From a virus, in the IMG/VR virus record IMGVR_UViG_3300009152_000093, positions 1 through 38,306 of that record: a stretch of 38,306 bases of DNA. One strand, given 5' to 3'. Positions 31,459 through 37,155 of this stretch are shown piece by piece (within the stretch, counting starts at the first letter, position 1; each line of letters opens with the position of its first letter). Under the pieces are notes generated by a model, which saw only the letters and a program-made list of their open reading frames with translations, was not told where the DNA came from and did not search any database. The position numbers and the translations under genes were made by a program.

Positions 31459-31662
31459 TCAGATAAGGGGATCAAGGCCCGCACCAAGGCGAACCAGGTG
31501 ATGAACGGCGCCGGAGGCGCTGAGGTTGTGCTGCTTCATGGCCTGACGGACGGCCTGCTCTGAGTCGTCGCGCAGCTTGGTTTGGACTTTCCAGCCGGAT
31601 GGGACGGCAGGCCGGCGCCCATAGGGGCGGAACCGCTCAGGCTCGGGAGTCTGATCAGCCAT
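31459..31662 (-). CDS. Small putative ribbon-helix-helix protein
   Basis: The ATG at 31662 overlaps the previous stop by eight bases; a GTG at 31668 is an alternative. The 67-residue product is basic and ends with EQAVRQAMKQHNLSASGAVH and HLVRLGAGLDPLI. This resembles the helix-turn-helix part of Arc-type ribbon-helix-helix repressors, preceded by a possible beta strand (GWKVQTKLRDDS). If so it would bind DNA as a dimer. Its first codons contain the dispersed palindrome, in the same orientation as the copy at 17142. It lies seven bases before the SSB-like gene in one operon. The fold call is tentative. Confidence 0.5.
   Translation of the reverse strand: MADQTPEPERFRPYGRRPAVPSGWKVQTKLRDDSEQAVRQAMKQHNLSASGAVHHLVRLGAGLDPLI
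31638..31655. repeat. Dispersed palindrome copy at 31638
   Basis: TCAGGCTCGGGAGTCTGA is the exact complement of the intergenic copy at 17142-17159, with three further matching bases on one side. Here it encodes Gln-Thr-Pro-Glu-Pro at the start of a leftward small gene. Confidence 0.6.
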
Positions 31663-31858
31663 CGACACGCCAATTCCAGGGGGTGGCCGGGTGAGCGTGA
31701 AGGGTCACGGGGATCAACTGGCAGGACTCCAGGTCAATCCCAAGCTGGCGCACCCTGGCGGTCGCCGCAGCGGCATCAAGCGGCCACCACGCCCATTCCA
31801 GGCGGGTCGCCCATAGACCGTTTTGATCCAGGAACTTCCCGTCCAGCCGCTGAACCAC
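31655..31858 (-). CDS. Small hypothetical protein (tryptophan-rich)
   Basis: The well-formed part of this frame runs from about 31870 to 31655. A GTG at 31858 would start a 67-residue protein containing VQRLDGKFLDQNGLWATRLE and WAWWPLDAAAATARVRQLGI. The frame is open further upstream, but that part is the shadow of the preceding gene. It overlaps the 3' end of the preceding gene by 83 bases in the +1 frame, so a ribosomal or mutational frameshift joining the two is an alternative. The end overlaps the next start by eight bases. It is not recognised; the aromatic and basic content suggests a compact nucleic-acid or protein-binding domain. Confidence 0.5.
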   Translation of the reverse strand: MVQRLDGKFLDQNGLWATRLEWAWWPLDAAAATARVRQLGIDLESCQLIPVTLHAHPATPWNWRVDG

Positions 31859-32069
31859 CCAGACGCGGCGGCTGATCGAGCAGGCACTGGAGATCGGCAG
31901 AACAGGACTCGATGGTGTCAACGGTGCGGCTGATCTGGAGCAGCTGGCCGATGCCATCGGACCTGATACCCAGGCTGGCCAGGTTGTTGAGTTCGTGCTG
32001 CTGGTCATCGGAGACGAGTTGCAAAAGGTCAATGGCGCGTTGAACGCGCTCGCGGTTGTGCGGGGTCAC
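31776..32069 (-). CDS. Small helical hypothetical protein
   Basis: The start overlaps the previous gene's stop by four bases (ATGA). The 97-residue product has a convincing helical first part (NRERVQRAIDLLQLVSDDQQ, HELNNLASLGIRSDGIGQLL, VDTIESCSADLQCLLDQ). The last 30 residues are low-complexity (GGSAAGREVPGSKRSMGDPP) and lie where another frame looks better as protein. The gene may truly end near 31860, either with a frameshift into the 31655-31858 frame or with this tail as a harmless read-on. It is not recognised. Confidence 0.5.
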   Translation of the reverse strand: MTPHNRERVQRAIDLLQLVSDDQQHELNNLASLGIRSDGIGQLLQISRTVDTIESCSADLQCLLDQPPRLGGSAAGREVPGSKRSMGDPPGMGVVAA

Positions 32070-32737
32070 GGCGCCACACCCCCGGCGGCCTCGATGCTCC
32101 AGCGGTCACAGAACTGCAGATGGCGCAGTTCAGTGATCACGGGGGCGATCGCTTTGATCGACCGCTCGACCCGGAACGCATCACGAAACGAGATCGTGAA
32201 CGCCTGGCGCTGGTCGGCAGAGAGCGCCTTGATCATGTTCACTGCCACCGCCTTCTGCTCAGCGGTGAGTGGCGTGGTGGGGTCCGACTCGGGATCGGCC
32301 ACCGGTTCAGCCACGACCACACCAGAGGTGGCGGCGGCCAGGGACTCGGCAGCGGCCTGGACCACCTCGGCATTGGCCGCCGGCTCCGGCTCCGCGTGTT
32401 CGCTGGGCGACATTATGCGCAAACTGCATTTTTCTTCAGGCTCGGCAGCCTGAGCCTCCTGCGGCCAGACAAGGCCCAGCAAGCCGGCCAACAGTTCAGC
32501 GACAGAGGATCCCTCTGCAACTGAATCAGCGCCGTCCTTGTGGCGCAGCCGGACCTCAACAAAGCCGGGCTCAGACGGACGGCTGAACCAGCAGAAGCCG
32601 TGGGCCGCGGCCTGGCGCGCGGCTTGGATGGGGTGGATCCCCTCAGTGATCGTGGCCTGGAACTCGGCCAGCGCCGCGGAGAACGAGGCATCAGCCTCGA
32701 ACGATCGCAGTGCCAGCTCAGCGGACATGGGGTGCAT
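32066..32737 (-). CDS. Hypothetical early protein
   Basis: This 223-residue protein opens the leftward operon. Residues 1-90 look globular, with helices and a beta pair (ALRSFEADASFSAALAEFQA, GFCWFSRPSEPGFVEVRLRH). Residues 95-150 are an acidic, alanine/glutamate-rich linker that contains a perfect dispersed palindrome at DNA level. The C-terminal 70 residues are helical and include IKALSADQRQAFTISFRDAF. That closely parallels QALTPEQRRAFTIDWRAAG at the start of the L,D-transpeptidase-like protein. Met4 (32728) is an alternative start. No family is recognised; the shared helical element may bind a common partner. Confidence 0.6.
   Translation of the reverse strand: MHPMSAELALRSFEADASFSAALAEFQATITEGIHPIQAARQAAAHGFCWFSRPSEPGFVEVRLRHKDGADSVAEGSSVAELLAGLLGLVWPQEAQAAEPEEKCSLRIMSPSEHAEPEPAANAEVVQAAAESLAAATSGVVVAEPVADPESDPTTPLTAEQKAVAVNMIKALSADQRQAFTISFRDAFRVERSIKAIAPVITELRHLQFCDRWSIEAAGGVAP
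32436..32453. repeat. Perfect dispersed palindrome copy at 32436
   Basis: TCAGGCTCGGCAGCCTGA is a perfect 7-bp inverted repeat around CGGC and is identical to the copy at 37981-37998. Both encode Gln-Ala-Ala-Glu-Pro on the lower strand in otherwise unrelated genes. Confidence 0.7.
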
Positions 32738-32763
32738 GTGGTGTGAAAGTGCTGCACCGTTGA

Positions 32764-32793
32764 AGCATACCGGATCGGTACGCCGATCCGCAA
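32764..32793 (-). promoter_or_regulatory. Early leftward promoter with operator palindrome
   Basis: On the lower strand TTGCGG (32793-32788) and TATGCT (32769-32764) are spaced by 18 bases, a good -35/-10 pair upstream of the 32737 gene. Between them lies the perfect palindrome CGGATCGG-TACG-CCGATCCG (32771-32790), placed where a bound repressor would block polymerase. Its core GGCGTACC recurs in the promoter of the XRE-like gene. Promoter function is predicted. Confidence 0.65.
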
Positions 32794-32796
32794 CGC

Positions 32797-33525
32797 TCAG
32801 AACGCCACAGGCTCAAAACTCACCCCCCCCCCAGGTTCGGCCGGGATCAGGGACTCGCGCCATGCGGCCAACCACTGGGAGGGGCGCCATTCCGAGGCCT
32901 CGGGATCCCACTGGTCAGCCAGCTCCTGCGGGGAGAAGCTGTCGATCCCCAGCAGCACGCCTGACCACCGCTGGCGCAGCCGCGGCGGCGCGAACCCACC
33001 GGCCGCGATCAGGCCAGCCGGTCCGGAATCGGCGGCCCGGGCGGACTCCCTCGCCTGATCGGCCCAGCTGGTGCAGAGCTCGGCAGCCTGGTCATCCGTG
33101 AGCACAGGGGCAGGGCTGGCGGCTGGTGCGCGCAAGGCCGCCGGTGGCAAGAGGAGGCCCGCATGGCAGGCCCAGAACTCCTTGGGCCCCCAGGGCTCAC
33201 CGGCCTCGTCGCAGATGGCCGTGGAGCCCTTCAGTTGGCCGAGCAGGTCGCGGCTGCGGACCCCCTTGAACTCCCCCTGGTGGACCAGGGCGTTCAAGTT
33301 GGCGAGGCTCAGGAACACCACCGACCGCGGGGACTTGGTGATGCCGCGCTCCAACTCGCTCAGGCCGCTATGCCTGACCACCTCCCCCAGGCCGGCCTCA
33401 GATGCCCACCGCTTCGCTGTGTACTGCGTCCATCCGTTGGACTTGCGCCACCGGCGCAGCAGCCGGCCGAACTCCGTGGCGGCCTCGTCCTGCTGCTGTT
33501 TGATCAGGCTGTAAGTGGTGGCCAT
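32797..33525 (-). CDS. XRE-like putative phage repressor
   Basis: The ATG at 33525 is chosen because a promoter lies just upstream and the frame further left codes implausible sequence. The 242-residue protein has a helix-turn-helix-like N-terminal domain (about residues 15-80: AATEFGRLLRRWRKSNGWTQ, GLGEVVRHSGLSELERGITK, VVFLSLANLNALV), an XRE/Cro-type layout. The C-terminal half is helical and tryptophan-rich (FWACHAGLLLPPAALRAP, AELCTSWADQARESAR, WRPSQWLAAWRESLIP). It has no visible S24 peptidase motif, so induction would not follow the LexA/CI cleavage route. It sits between the integrase and the early operon, the expected place of the lysogeny regulator. Repression is inferred. Confidence 0.65.
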   Translation of the reverse strand: MATTYSLIKQQQDEAATEFGRLLRRWRKSNGWTQYTAKRWASEAGLGEVVRHSGLSELERGITKSPRSVVFLSLANLNALVHQGEFKGVRSRDLLGQLKGSTAICDEAGEPWGPKEFWACHAGLLLPPAALRAPAASPAPVLTDDQAAELCTSWADQARESARAADSGPAGLIAAGGFAPPRLRQRWSGVLLGIDSFSPQELADQWDPEASEWRPSQWLAAWRESLIPAEPGGGVSFEPVAF

Positions 33526-33551
33526 GGTGAGTTGTGAGCGGTCATACCCAG

Positions 33552-33581
33552 AAGGTACGCCCCGCAGACGCTGGCTGACAA
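33552..33581 (-). promoter_or_regulatory. Putative promoter of the XRE-like gene
   Basis: On the lower strand TTGTCA (33581-33576) and TACCTT (33557-33552) are 18 bases apart, about 25 bases before the 33525 ATG. The octamer GGTACGCC (33554-33561), shared with the core of the operator at 32777-32784, overlaps the -10 box, which suggests autoregulation. The remaining 33582-33712 holds nothing recognisable. Confidence 0.5.
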
Positions 33582-33712
33582 CTGGGATTCGCTCATCTGC
33601 TGCAGCTCGGCAGCGGAACTCTGAGGGTTGACGCATCAGCGGGGCGGGGCTCAGAGTGTCGAGCATGAGCAGGCCCCAGCCGTGACCCTCCGCGAAGCCA
33701 TCTACAGCAGGC

Positions 33713-35023
33713 TCACCAGCTACGCGGCCGAGCGTGGACTGCCCCAGCCGCCTCCACCACCAGGCTTTCCAGCACTGCTGCAAACATCGTGCGTTGCTCC
33801 TGAGGCGTCGCCCCAGCAAAGAACTCGGGATCTCTCAGCTGCACGGTGAGGCCATCGAGCTCCGGCGCCACCCTGGGCCGGCGGCTCAGACTCTCGATCT
33901 CCAGCCGTAGCATGTCGGCTGCTGGTGCCAATGCCGGGTTCCGCCGCGCCAGCCCCTCCAGCTGCTCGAGGTCACGACGCTTGGCGGCTACCGCCGGATC
34001 CTCGTCGGCCGGCATGGCATAGGCAGCCGCCAGGCGGTCAGCCGCCTCGACGCAGGCGGCCACCGCCAGCGGCAGCGCAGCGGCTTCCTTGATCACGGCA
34101 TGGTCGCCGCACAGGCGATGCCGACAGCGCCACCAGCCGGTCGAGCCGGAGGCGTTGCGGCGCAGGGTGTGGCCGCAGGCGCCGCACCGCAGCAGCCCGG
34201 TGAGGGCATGGCGGGCCTCGCCACCGTTGGAGCGGGTTAAGAACTGATTGGTCGGCCGCCTGAGGTGGCTGGCAAGTTCCTGCCATTCAGCCTCGCCGAT
34301 CAGGGCCGGGTGCTGGTCGTAGTGGATCTCACCCCACCGCTGGCCCCAACTCTTCCCTGATGTCTTATCGAGCTTGTGGCCGATGTGGCCGCGAATCACC
34401 GGATTGATAAACCAGGCCAGCAGGTTGCCGCCCCCGGGTGTCCACTCGCACCAGCTGGGCAGATCACGGATCACCTTCGAGAAGCTGCCCAGCTCACGCA
34501 GCCGCTCCAGCACTTTCAGCGCTTGGGGCCACTGTTCAGGGTGCGGCTCCAGCTTGTGGCCTGGGCCATTGCGGTAGCCAAAGGGTTTCCGGCGGCGCAG
34601 GTGGCGCCCCTGGGCCCGGTACTGGTCAAACTGGCTGCGAAGTCGCAGGCTCAGCATCCGGCTCTCAACCTCGGCCATGGTGGTGAGCAGCCGAGCCTGC
34701 AAAAATCCCTGAGGCGTGGCCGCTTCGATGGTGCCACCATCCAAGGCCACGACCTTCACCCCATGGATCGCACAAAGGGCCAGCAGCTCATCGGCAAACG
34801 CGGCATTCCGGCCCAGCCGATCGGCCCGGGTGATGGTCAACTCGCTGACCTTGCCGGTGCGCACTTGGGCCATCACCTCCGCCAGGCCCGGGCGGTCGTC
34901 GTTGCGTCCGCTCTCCATCTCCTGAACGATCCGATCGCAGCCGGCCGCTTGGAGCCTGGCCACCTGGGCCGGCAGGGAATCGGCCTGCTCTTCCTTGCTG
35001 ACGCGGGCGTAGCCGAGCTTCAT
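33713..35023 (-). CDS. Large serine recombinase / integrase (XisF-like)
   Basis: This 436-residue protein begins with the serine recombinase catalytic domain: YARVSKEEQADSLPAQVARL with nucleophile Ser9, then MESGRNDDRPGLAEVMAQVR and TRADRLGRN (about 65-73) with the conserved arginines. A recombinase domain follows (RRRKPFGYRNGPG, NPVIRGHIGHK). A zinc ribbon has Cys280, Cys283, Cys300 and Cys305 (CGACGHTLRRN... WRCRHRLCG), and then comes a coiled-coil helix. The layout resembles cyanobacterial XisF-type recombinases that excise DNA elements. It would integrate and excise the phage at att sites. A 14-bp inverted repeat 33-74 bases upstream of the start is a candidate target. A separate excision factor is not obvious. 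Confidence 0.93.
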   Translation of the reverse strand: MKLGYARVSKEEQADSLPAQVARLQAAGCDRIVQEMESGRNDDRPGLAEVMAQVRTGKVSELTITRADRLGRNAAFADELLALCAIHGVKVVALDGGTIEAATPQGFLQARLLTTMAEVESRMLSLRLRSQFDQYRAQGRHLRRRKPFGYRNGPGHKLEPHPEQWPQALKVLERLRELGSFSKVIRDLPSWCEWTPGGGNLLAWFINPVIRGHIGHKLDKTSGKSWGQRWGEIHYDQHPALIGEAEWQELASHLRRPTNQFLTRSNGGEARHALTGLLRCGACGHTLRRNASGSTGWWRCRHRLCGDHAVIKEAAALPLAVAACVEAADRLAAAYAMPADEDPAVAAKRRDLEQLEGLARRNPALAPAADMLRLEIESLSRRPRVAPELDGLTVQLRDPEFFAGATPQEQRTMFAAVLESLVVEAAGAVHARPRSW

Positions 35024-35055
35024 GGGTAGCCTCAGGGCCAGTGCTCACGAGGCTA

Positions 35056-35097
35056 GTGCTCTTTTGACGTTTTCTTTAGATAGCGTCAAAAGAGCAC
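35056..35097. repeat. Perfect 14-bp inverted repeat upstream of the integrase
   Basis: GTGCTCTTTTGACG (35056-35069) and its exact complement (35084-35097) flank 14 bases rich in A/T. Further GTGCTC half-copies lie at 35041 and 35113. Each arm contains TTGACG, a -35-like hexamer, pointing inward. It may be an attachment or recombinase-binding site, or an operator controlling both the leftward integrase and the rightward small genes. Confidence 0.75.
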
Positions 35098-35174
35098 AGC
35101 ATCTGTAGTAGGGTGCTCCCATCAACCAGGCGCGGTCGCTGACCCCTGGCTGATCACCCACAGCATTCATCACC

Positions 35175-35351
35175 ATGACCACCGTCACCTGGGCCCTGGC
35201 CCTGCTGCTCATCCCTGTCTTGCTGCTCGCCTGGATCCTCGAAACCGACCGCGACCGTGCCCGCCGCTGGAGGCGCCAGGGGCTCAGCCAGCAGCGCATC
35301 GCCGATCAGATCGGCTGCTCCCGCTGGAGGGTGCGGCAGATGCTGACGTAA
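35175..35351 (+). CDS. 58-residue protein with membrane helix and HTH
   Basis: The product starts MTTVTWALALLLIPVLLLAW, one clear transmembrane helix, continues with a highly charged stretch (ETDRDRARRWRR) and ends with QGLSQQRIADQIGCSRWRVR. That end reads as a helix-turn-helix of the resolvase/transposase HTH kind. A membrane-anchored DNA-binding peptide of this size is unusual. It is the first rightward gene after the divergent integrase, so it may take part in the lysogeny or excision switch, for example as a recombination directionality factor. That role is a guess; the domains are visible. After the stop, CGTAAC (35347-35352) and GTTACG (35359-35364) form a small inverted repeat. Confidence 0.65.
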   Translation: MTTVTWALALLLIPVLLLAWILETDRDRARRWRRQGLSQQRIADQIGCSRWRVRQMLT

Positions 35352-35397
35352 CGGGCGTGTTACGCCTTGTGAACTGGCTGGGCTGACCTTTGCTATC

Positions 35398-35441
35398 CCG
35401 TCACAGATGCGCTAAGGTATGTGCATCGGGGGGAGAGATCC
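35398..35441 (+). promoter_or_regulatory. Promoter/leader element, copy A
   Basis: This 44-base element is 38/44 identical to copy B at 36208. It contains CCGTCAC, GCGC, a TANNNT box TAAGGT (35413-35418) and the invariant CGGGGGGAGAGATCC (35427-35441). The ATG of the next gene lies 26 bases after its end. A promoter plus purine-rich 5' leader is the simplest reading, with TTGCTA (35390-35395) as a weak -35, 17 bases upstream. Confidence 0.65.
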
Positions 35442-35466
35442 ACCGGTTCCCATCGCACTCCAATCC

Positions 35467-35613
35467 ATGACCAAGACTCAAGCCATCTCCGCTCTGATCC
35501 TCGCCCGCGTCTCCGAAGGCGCCACCGTCAAAGAAGCATTTGAGATCGTTATCGGGCCTGGCTCCTTTGAGCAGCTGGCTGGTGAAGTCTGGGAAGCCAT
35601 GCAAGCCGCCTGA
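35467..35613 (+). CDS. 48-residue hypothetical protein
   Basis: The ATG at 35467 is preferred because it follows the promoter/leader copy A; an earlier in-frame ATG at 35419 falls inside that element. The 48-residue product is acidic and helical (TKTQAISALILARVSEGATV, KEAFEIVIGPGSFEQLAGEV, WEAMQAA). It reads like a small three-helix domain. It is not recognised. Its own promoter, shared in sequence with that of 36273, suggests it is switched on together with that gene. Confidence 0.6.
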   Translation: MTKTQAISALILARVSEGATVKEAFEIVIGPGSFEQLAGEVWEAMQAA

Positions 35614-35668
35614 CCCCCACGGCCGGCCGGGAGCCCATCCCGGCGACCCATCCCACTGCATCACCCTG

Positions 35669-35965
35669 ATGGCCACCCTGCGATGCCCATGCGGAAAGCT
35701 GCTGAACAATCACGCAGACAACAACGAAACACAGGGCTACTTGCTAACCGAGCAAGACGTTCTTGAGCATGAATACAGCCGTAATGAAGACGCAACTGAA
35801 TGGGCGCTCGAAGCTGGTCGCGGAGTCTGGGAATGCAAAAGCTGTGGCCGGCTGGCCTTCAACTGGCCGTTTCGCAGCATGAGCGACGTGAAGTGGTACG
35901 CGCCCGAAGACGGTCAGCCCGGACGACTCATGGCGCAAACCCGCTACGAGATCAACAATGCCTGA
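35669..35965 (+). CDS. Small zinc-ribbon-like hypothetical protein
   Basis: The ATG at 35669 gives 98 residues beginning MATLRCPCGKLLNNHAD. The first cysteine pair (CPC) and a later CKSCGRLAFNW could form a zinc ribbon around a helical insert (QDVLEHEYSRNEDATEWALE). The C-terminal end is hydrophilic with a WYAPEDGQPG turn. A longer in-frame start (35540) would overlap the previous gene and lacks protein-like sequence. The last eight bases overlap the next gene (ATGCCTGA). No function is recognised; small zinc ribbons in phage early regions often bind host proteins or nucleic acid. Confidence 0.6.
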   Translation: MATLRCPCGKLLNNHADNNETQGYLLTEQDVLEHEYSRNEDATEWALEAGRGVWECKSCGRLAFNWPFRSMSDVKWYAPEDGQPGRLMAQTRYEINNA

Positions 35966-36182
35966 CCCCACCGCCGCCGACCGCAGCCGCCGCTACCGCG
36001 AGCGCCAGGCCGGGCGGCTGCCGCCAGCGCAGCGGCCAACATGCCAAGCCTGCGGGATCCTGCACACCGGCGCCCGTGGGCTGCTGTGCTCCAGGTGCTG
36101 GACCCGCCTGACCCCAGAAGGCCGAGCCGATCGAGCGGACCGGGTGCGGCGAGCACAGAAGCGCAGGCGTGACGGATTGTGA
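35958..36182 (+). CDS. Small basic zinc-finger-like protein
   Basis: This 74-residue protein is very basic. It starts with TAADRSRRYRERQAGR, a helix common to small phage DNA-binding proteins, followed by CQACGILHTGARGLLCSRCW, a CxxC...CxxC metal site, and an arginine-rich C-terminal helix (GRADRADRVRRAQKRRRDG). It probably binds DNA or RNA. It overlaps the preceding zinc-ribbon gene by eight bases, so the two are coexpressed. It is not recognised beyond these features. Confidence 0.65.
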   Translation: MPDPTAADRSRRYRERQAGRLPPAQRPTCQACGILHTGARGLLCSRCWTRLTPEGRADRADRVRRAQKRRRDGL

Positions 36183-36207
36183 AGTGGTCAGCCGTTGGCC
36201 TGCCATG

Positions 36208-36251
36208 CCGTCACGGGTGCGCTAAGATAAGTTCACCGGGGGGAGAGATCC
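36208..36251 (+). promoter_or_regulatory. Promoter/leader element, copy B
   Basis: This is the second copy of the 44-base element, with TAAGAT (36223-36228) as TANNNT box and the invariant CGGGGGGAGAGATCC (36237-36251). The next ATG is 22 bases after its end. Differences from copy A are confined to six positions around the -10 box. The purine-rich block is too far from the ATG for ordinary ribosome binding, so it may be an operator or an RNA element. Confidence 0.65.
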
Positions 36252-36272
36252 CGCCACCACCCACCACCAGCC

Positions 36273-36500
36273 ATGACCGCTTTCATTACTGAGCACCGCT
36301 ATCCCTGCCTTGCCGCCCAAGAGGCTTGCGGTTCAAGCGCCTATCACGGTTGGATGAAGCCCGCAGGCTTTAACGCTTCATGGCGTGCCGCTAAAGCTGA
36401 ATCAGAAGGTGATGCGTCAAGGGCCGAGCGTGAGCACGCCAGCCGCATCGCGCTTGTGCCTTACCCCTGGGCCGGGATCTACAAAGCTTTCAGCCTCTGA
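36273..36500 (+). CDS. 75-residue hypothetical protein
   Basis: This 75-residue protein starts MTAFITEHRYPCLAAQEACG and contains SAYHGWMKPAGFNASWRAAK, a helical charged middle (AESEGDASRAEREHASRIAL) and the end VPYPWAGIYKAFSL. Its codons include more T-ending ones than neighbours. It is preceded by promoter copy B and followed eight bases after its stop by a strong terminator, so it is a single-gene transcription unit (with possible read-in from the left). It is not recognised. Confidence 0.55.
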   Translation: MTAFITEHRYPCLAAQEACGSSAYHGWMKPAGFNASWRAAKAESEGDASRAEREHASRIALVPYPWAGIYKAFSL

Positions 36501-36508
36501 CCCCCACC

Positions 36509-36533
36509 GCCCCCGGTCACCCGGGGGCTTTTT
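36509..36533 (+). terminator. Strong rightward terminator
   Basis: GCCCCCGG (36509-36516) pairs perfectly with CCGGGGGC (36521-36528) around TCAC, followed by TTTTT. It closes the rightward small-gene group. Confidence 0.92.
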
Positions 36534-36587
36534 CATGCCCTACCCTGCCCCTGGCGTCGGGTCGGCCCACACCGCAAGGAGGGAGCC

Positions 36588-36647
36588 GTGATCGCTTTCG
36601 TTGGGGGCGGTCTGAAACGGTATCGAAGGCCAGGCGCCACCACATGA
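36588..36647 (+). other. 19-codon ORF with a strong ribosome-binding site
   Basis: A GTG at 36588 preceded by AAGGAGGGAG (36576-36585) opens 19 codons (MIAFVGGGLKRYRRPGATT). The Shine-Dalgarno match is better than that of any long gene in the window. It lies between two convergent terminators, so no obvious promoter serves it. It may be a remnant of a longer gene or a real micropeptide. Confidence 0.3.
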
Positions 36648-36676
36648 AAAACCCCCAGCCCATAACAGGCCGGGGG
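36647..36676 (-). terminator. Leftward terminator after the coiled-coil gene
   Basis: On the lower strand CCCCCGGCCT (36676-36667) pairs with GGGCTGGGGG (36661-36652), with two G-T wobbles, and is followed by TTTTT. It lies 18 bases after the 36694 stop and is nearly the same sequence as the terminator at 37102. Confidence 0.88.
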
Positions 36677-36693
36677 CATCGCAGAAGCGCAGA

Positions 36694-36984
36694 TCAGGCA
36701 GGGATCTCGACGGAATCGAGCAGCGCGGTGATCGCGGCATTCTGTCCGGTGTGGGCATCGACGAGACCCTGGAGCTCGGCAGCCTTGGCGGCGGCAGCTT
36801 CGTGGGCTGCGTGGGCGGCGGCGGCGTCAGCCTGGGCCTGAGCGATGGTCTCGGCGTCGGCGGCGTCGCTGCCCAGGGCAACAGCCAGGGCTTCCTTGGT
36901 GGCGGCAAGTTCGGCGGTCAGGGCCACCTTGTCATTCTGGAAATACTCGATGACGAACTGGATACGGGCAACGAGATCGGTCAT
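36694..36984 (-). CDS. Coiled-coil hypothetical protein
   Basis: The ATG at 36984 yields 96 residues. Longer in-frame starts (ATG 37050, TTG 37065) would add an unusual leader-like stretch (MDFRFFEFCQGLQRSILTLS). The product begins MTDLVARIQFVIEYFQNDKV and then forms a long alanine-rich coiled coil (TAELAATKEALAVALGSDAA, QADAAAAHAAHEAAAAKAAE), ending with TALLDSVEIPA. Such proteins are often small structural or scaffold-like virion parts. It is a single-gene unit: a terminator lies upstream (37102) and another downstream (36647), with the CTAGCCTGATCAC motif between the upstream terminator and the gene. This makes that motif the best promoter candidate here. Confidence 0.65.
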   Translation of the reverse strand: MTDLVARIQFVIEYFQNDKVALTAELAATKEALAVALGSDAADAETIAQAQADAAAAHAAHEAAAAKAAELQGLVDAHTGQNAAITALLDSVEIPA

Positions 36985-37065
36985 TTTTCTGGAGAGCGTG
37001 AGGATGGAGCGCTGGAGTCCCTGACAGAACTCGAAGAATCGAAAATCCATAAGGGTGACGACCAA

Positions 37066-37100
37066 CGTGATCAGGCTAGGAATCCTGGCCGCCCACCCAA
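37066..37100 (-). promoter_or_regulatory. Candidate promoter carrying the junction motif
   Basis: On the lower strand CCTAGCCTGATCACG (37080-37066) follows a terminator and precedes the coiled-coil gene. TAGCCT (37078-37073) has TTGGGT 16 bases upstream (37100-37095). Because transcription from upstream should stop at 37102, some promoter is needed here and this is the only candidate seen. It differs from the 16085 copy by one base over 14. Confidence 0.55.
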
Positions 37101-37101
37101 C

Positions 37102-37129
37102 AAAAAACCCGACCCATCACAGGCCGGGG
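37102..37129 (-). terminator. Leftward terminator after the HTH/zinc gene
   Basis: On the lower strand CCCCGGCCT and GGGTCGGG pair with one wobble around a short loop and are followed by TTTTTT. It ends the operon running from 38306 and shares most of its stem with the terminator at 36647. Confidence 0.88.
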
Positions 37130-37155
37130 CAGAACCACACCATCACCAGTTCAGG

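Noticed and set aside
33526-33819. N-terminal extension of the XRE-like protein to 33819
   Set aside because: The added 98 residues overlap the integrase gene and are Arg/Gly/Trp-rich without structure, and a promoter lies just before the ATG at 33525.
36301-36360. tRNA-like GGTTCAAG segment
   Set aside because: No acceptor stem or anticodon arm can be folded around it and it lies inside a coding frame.
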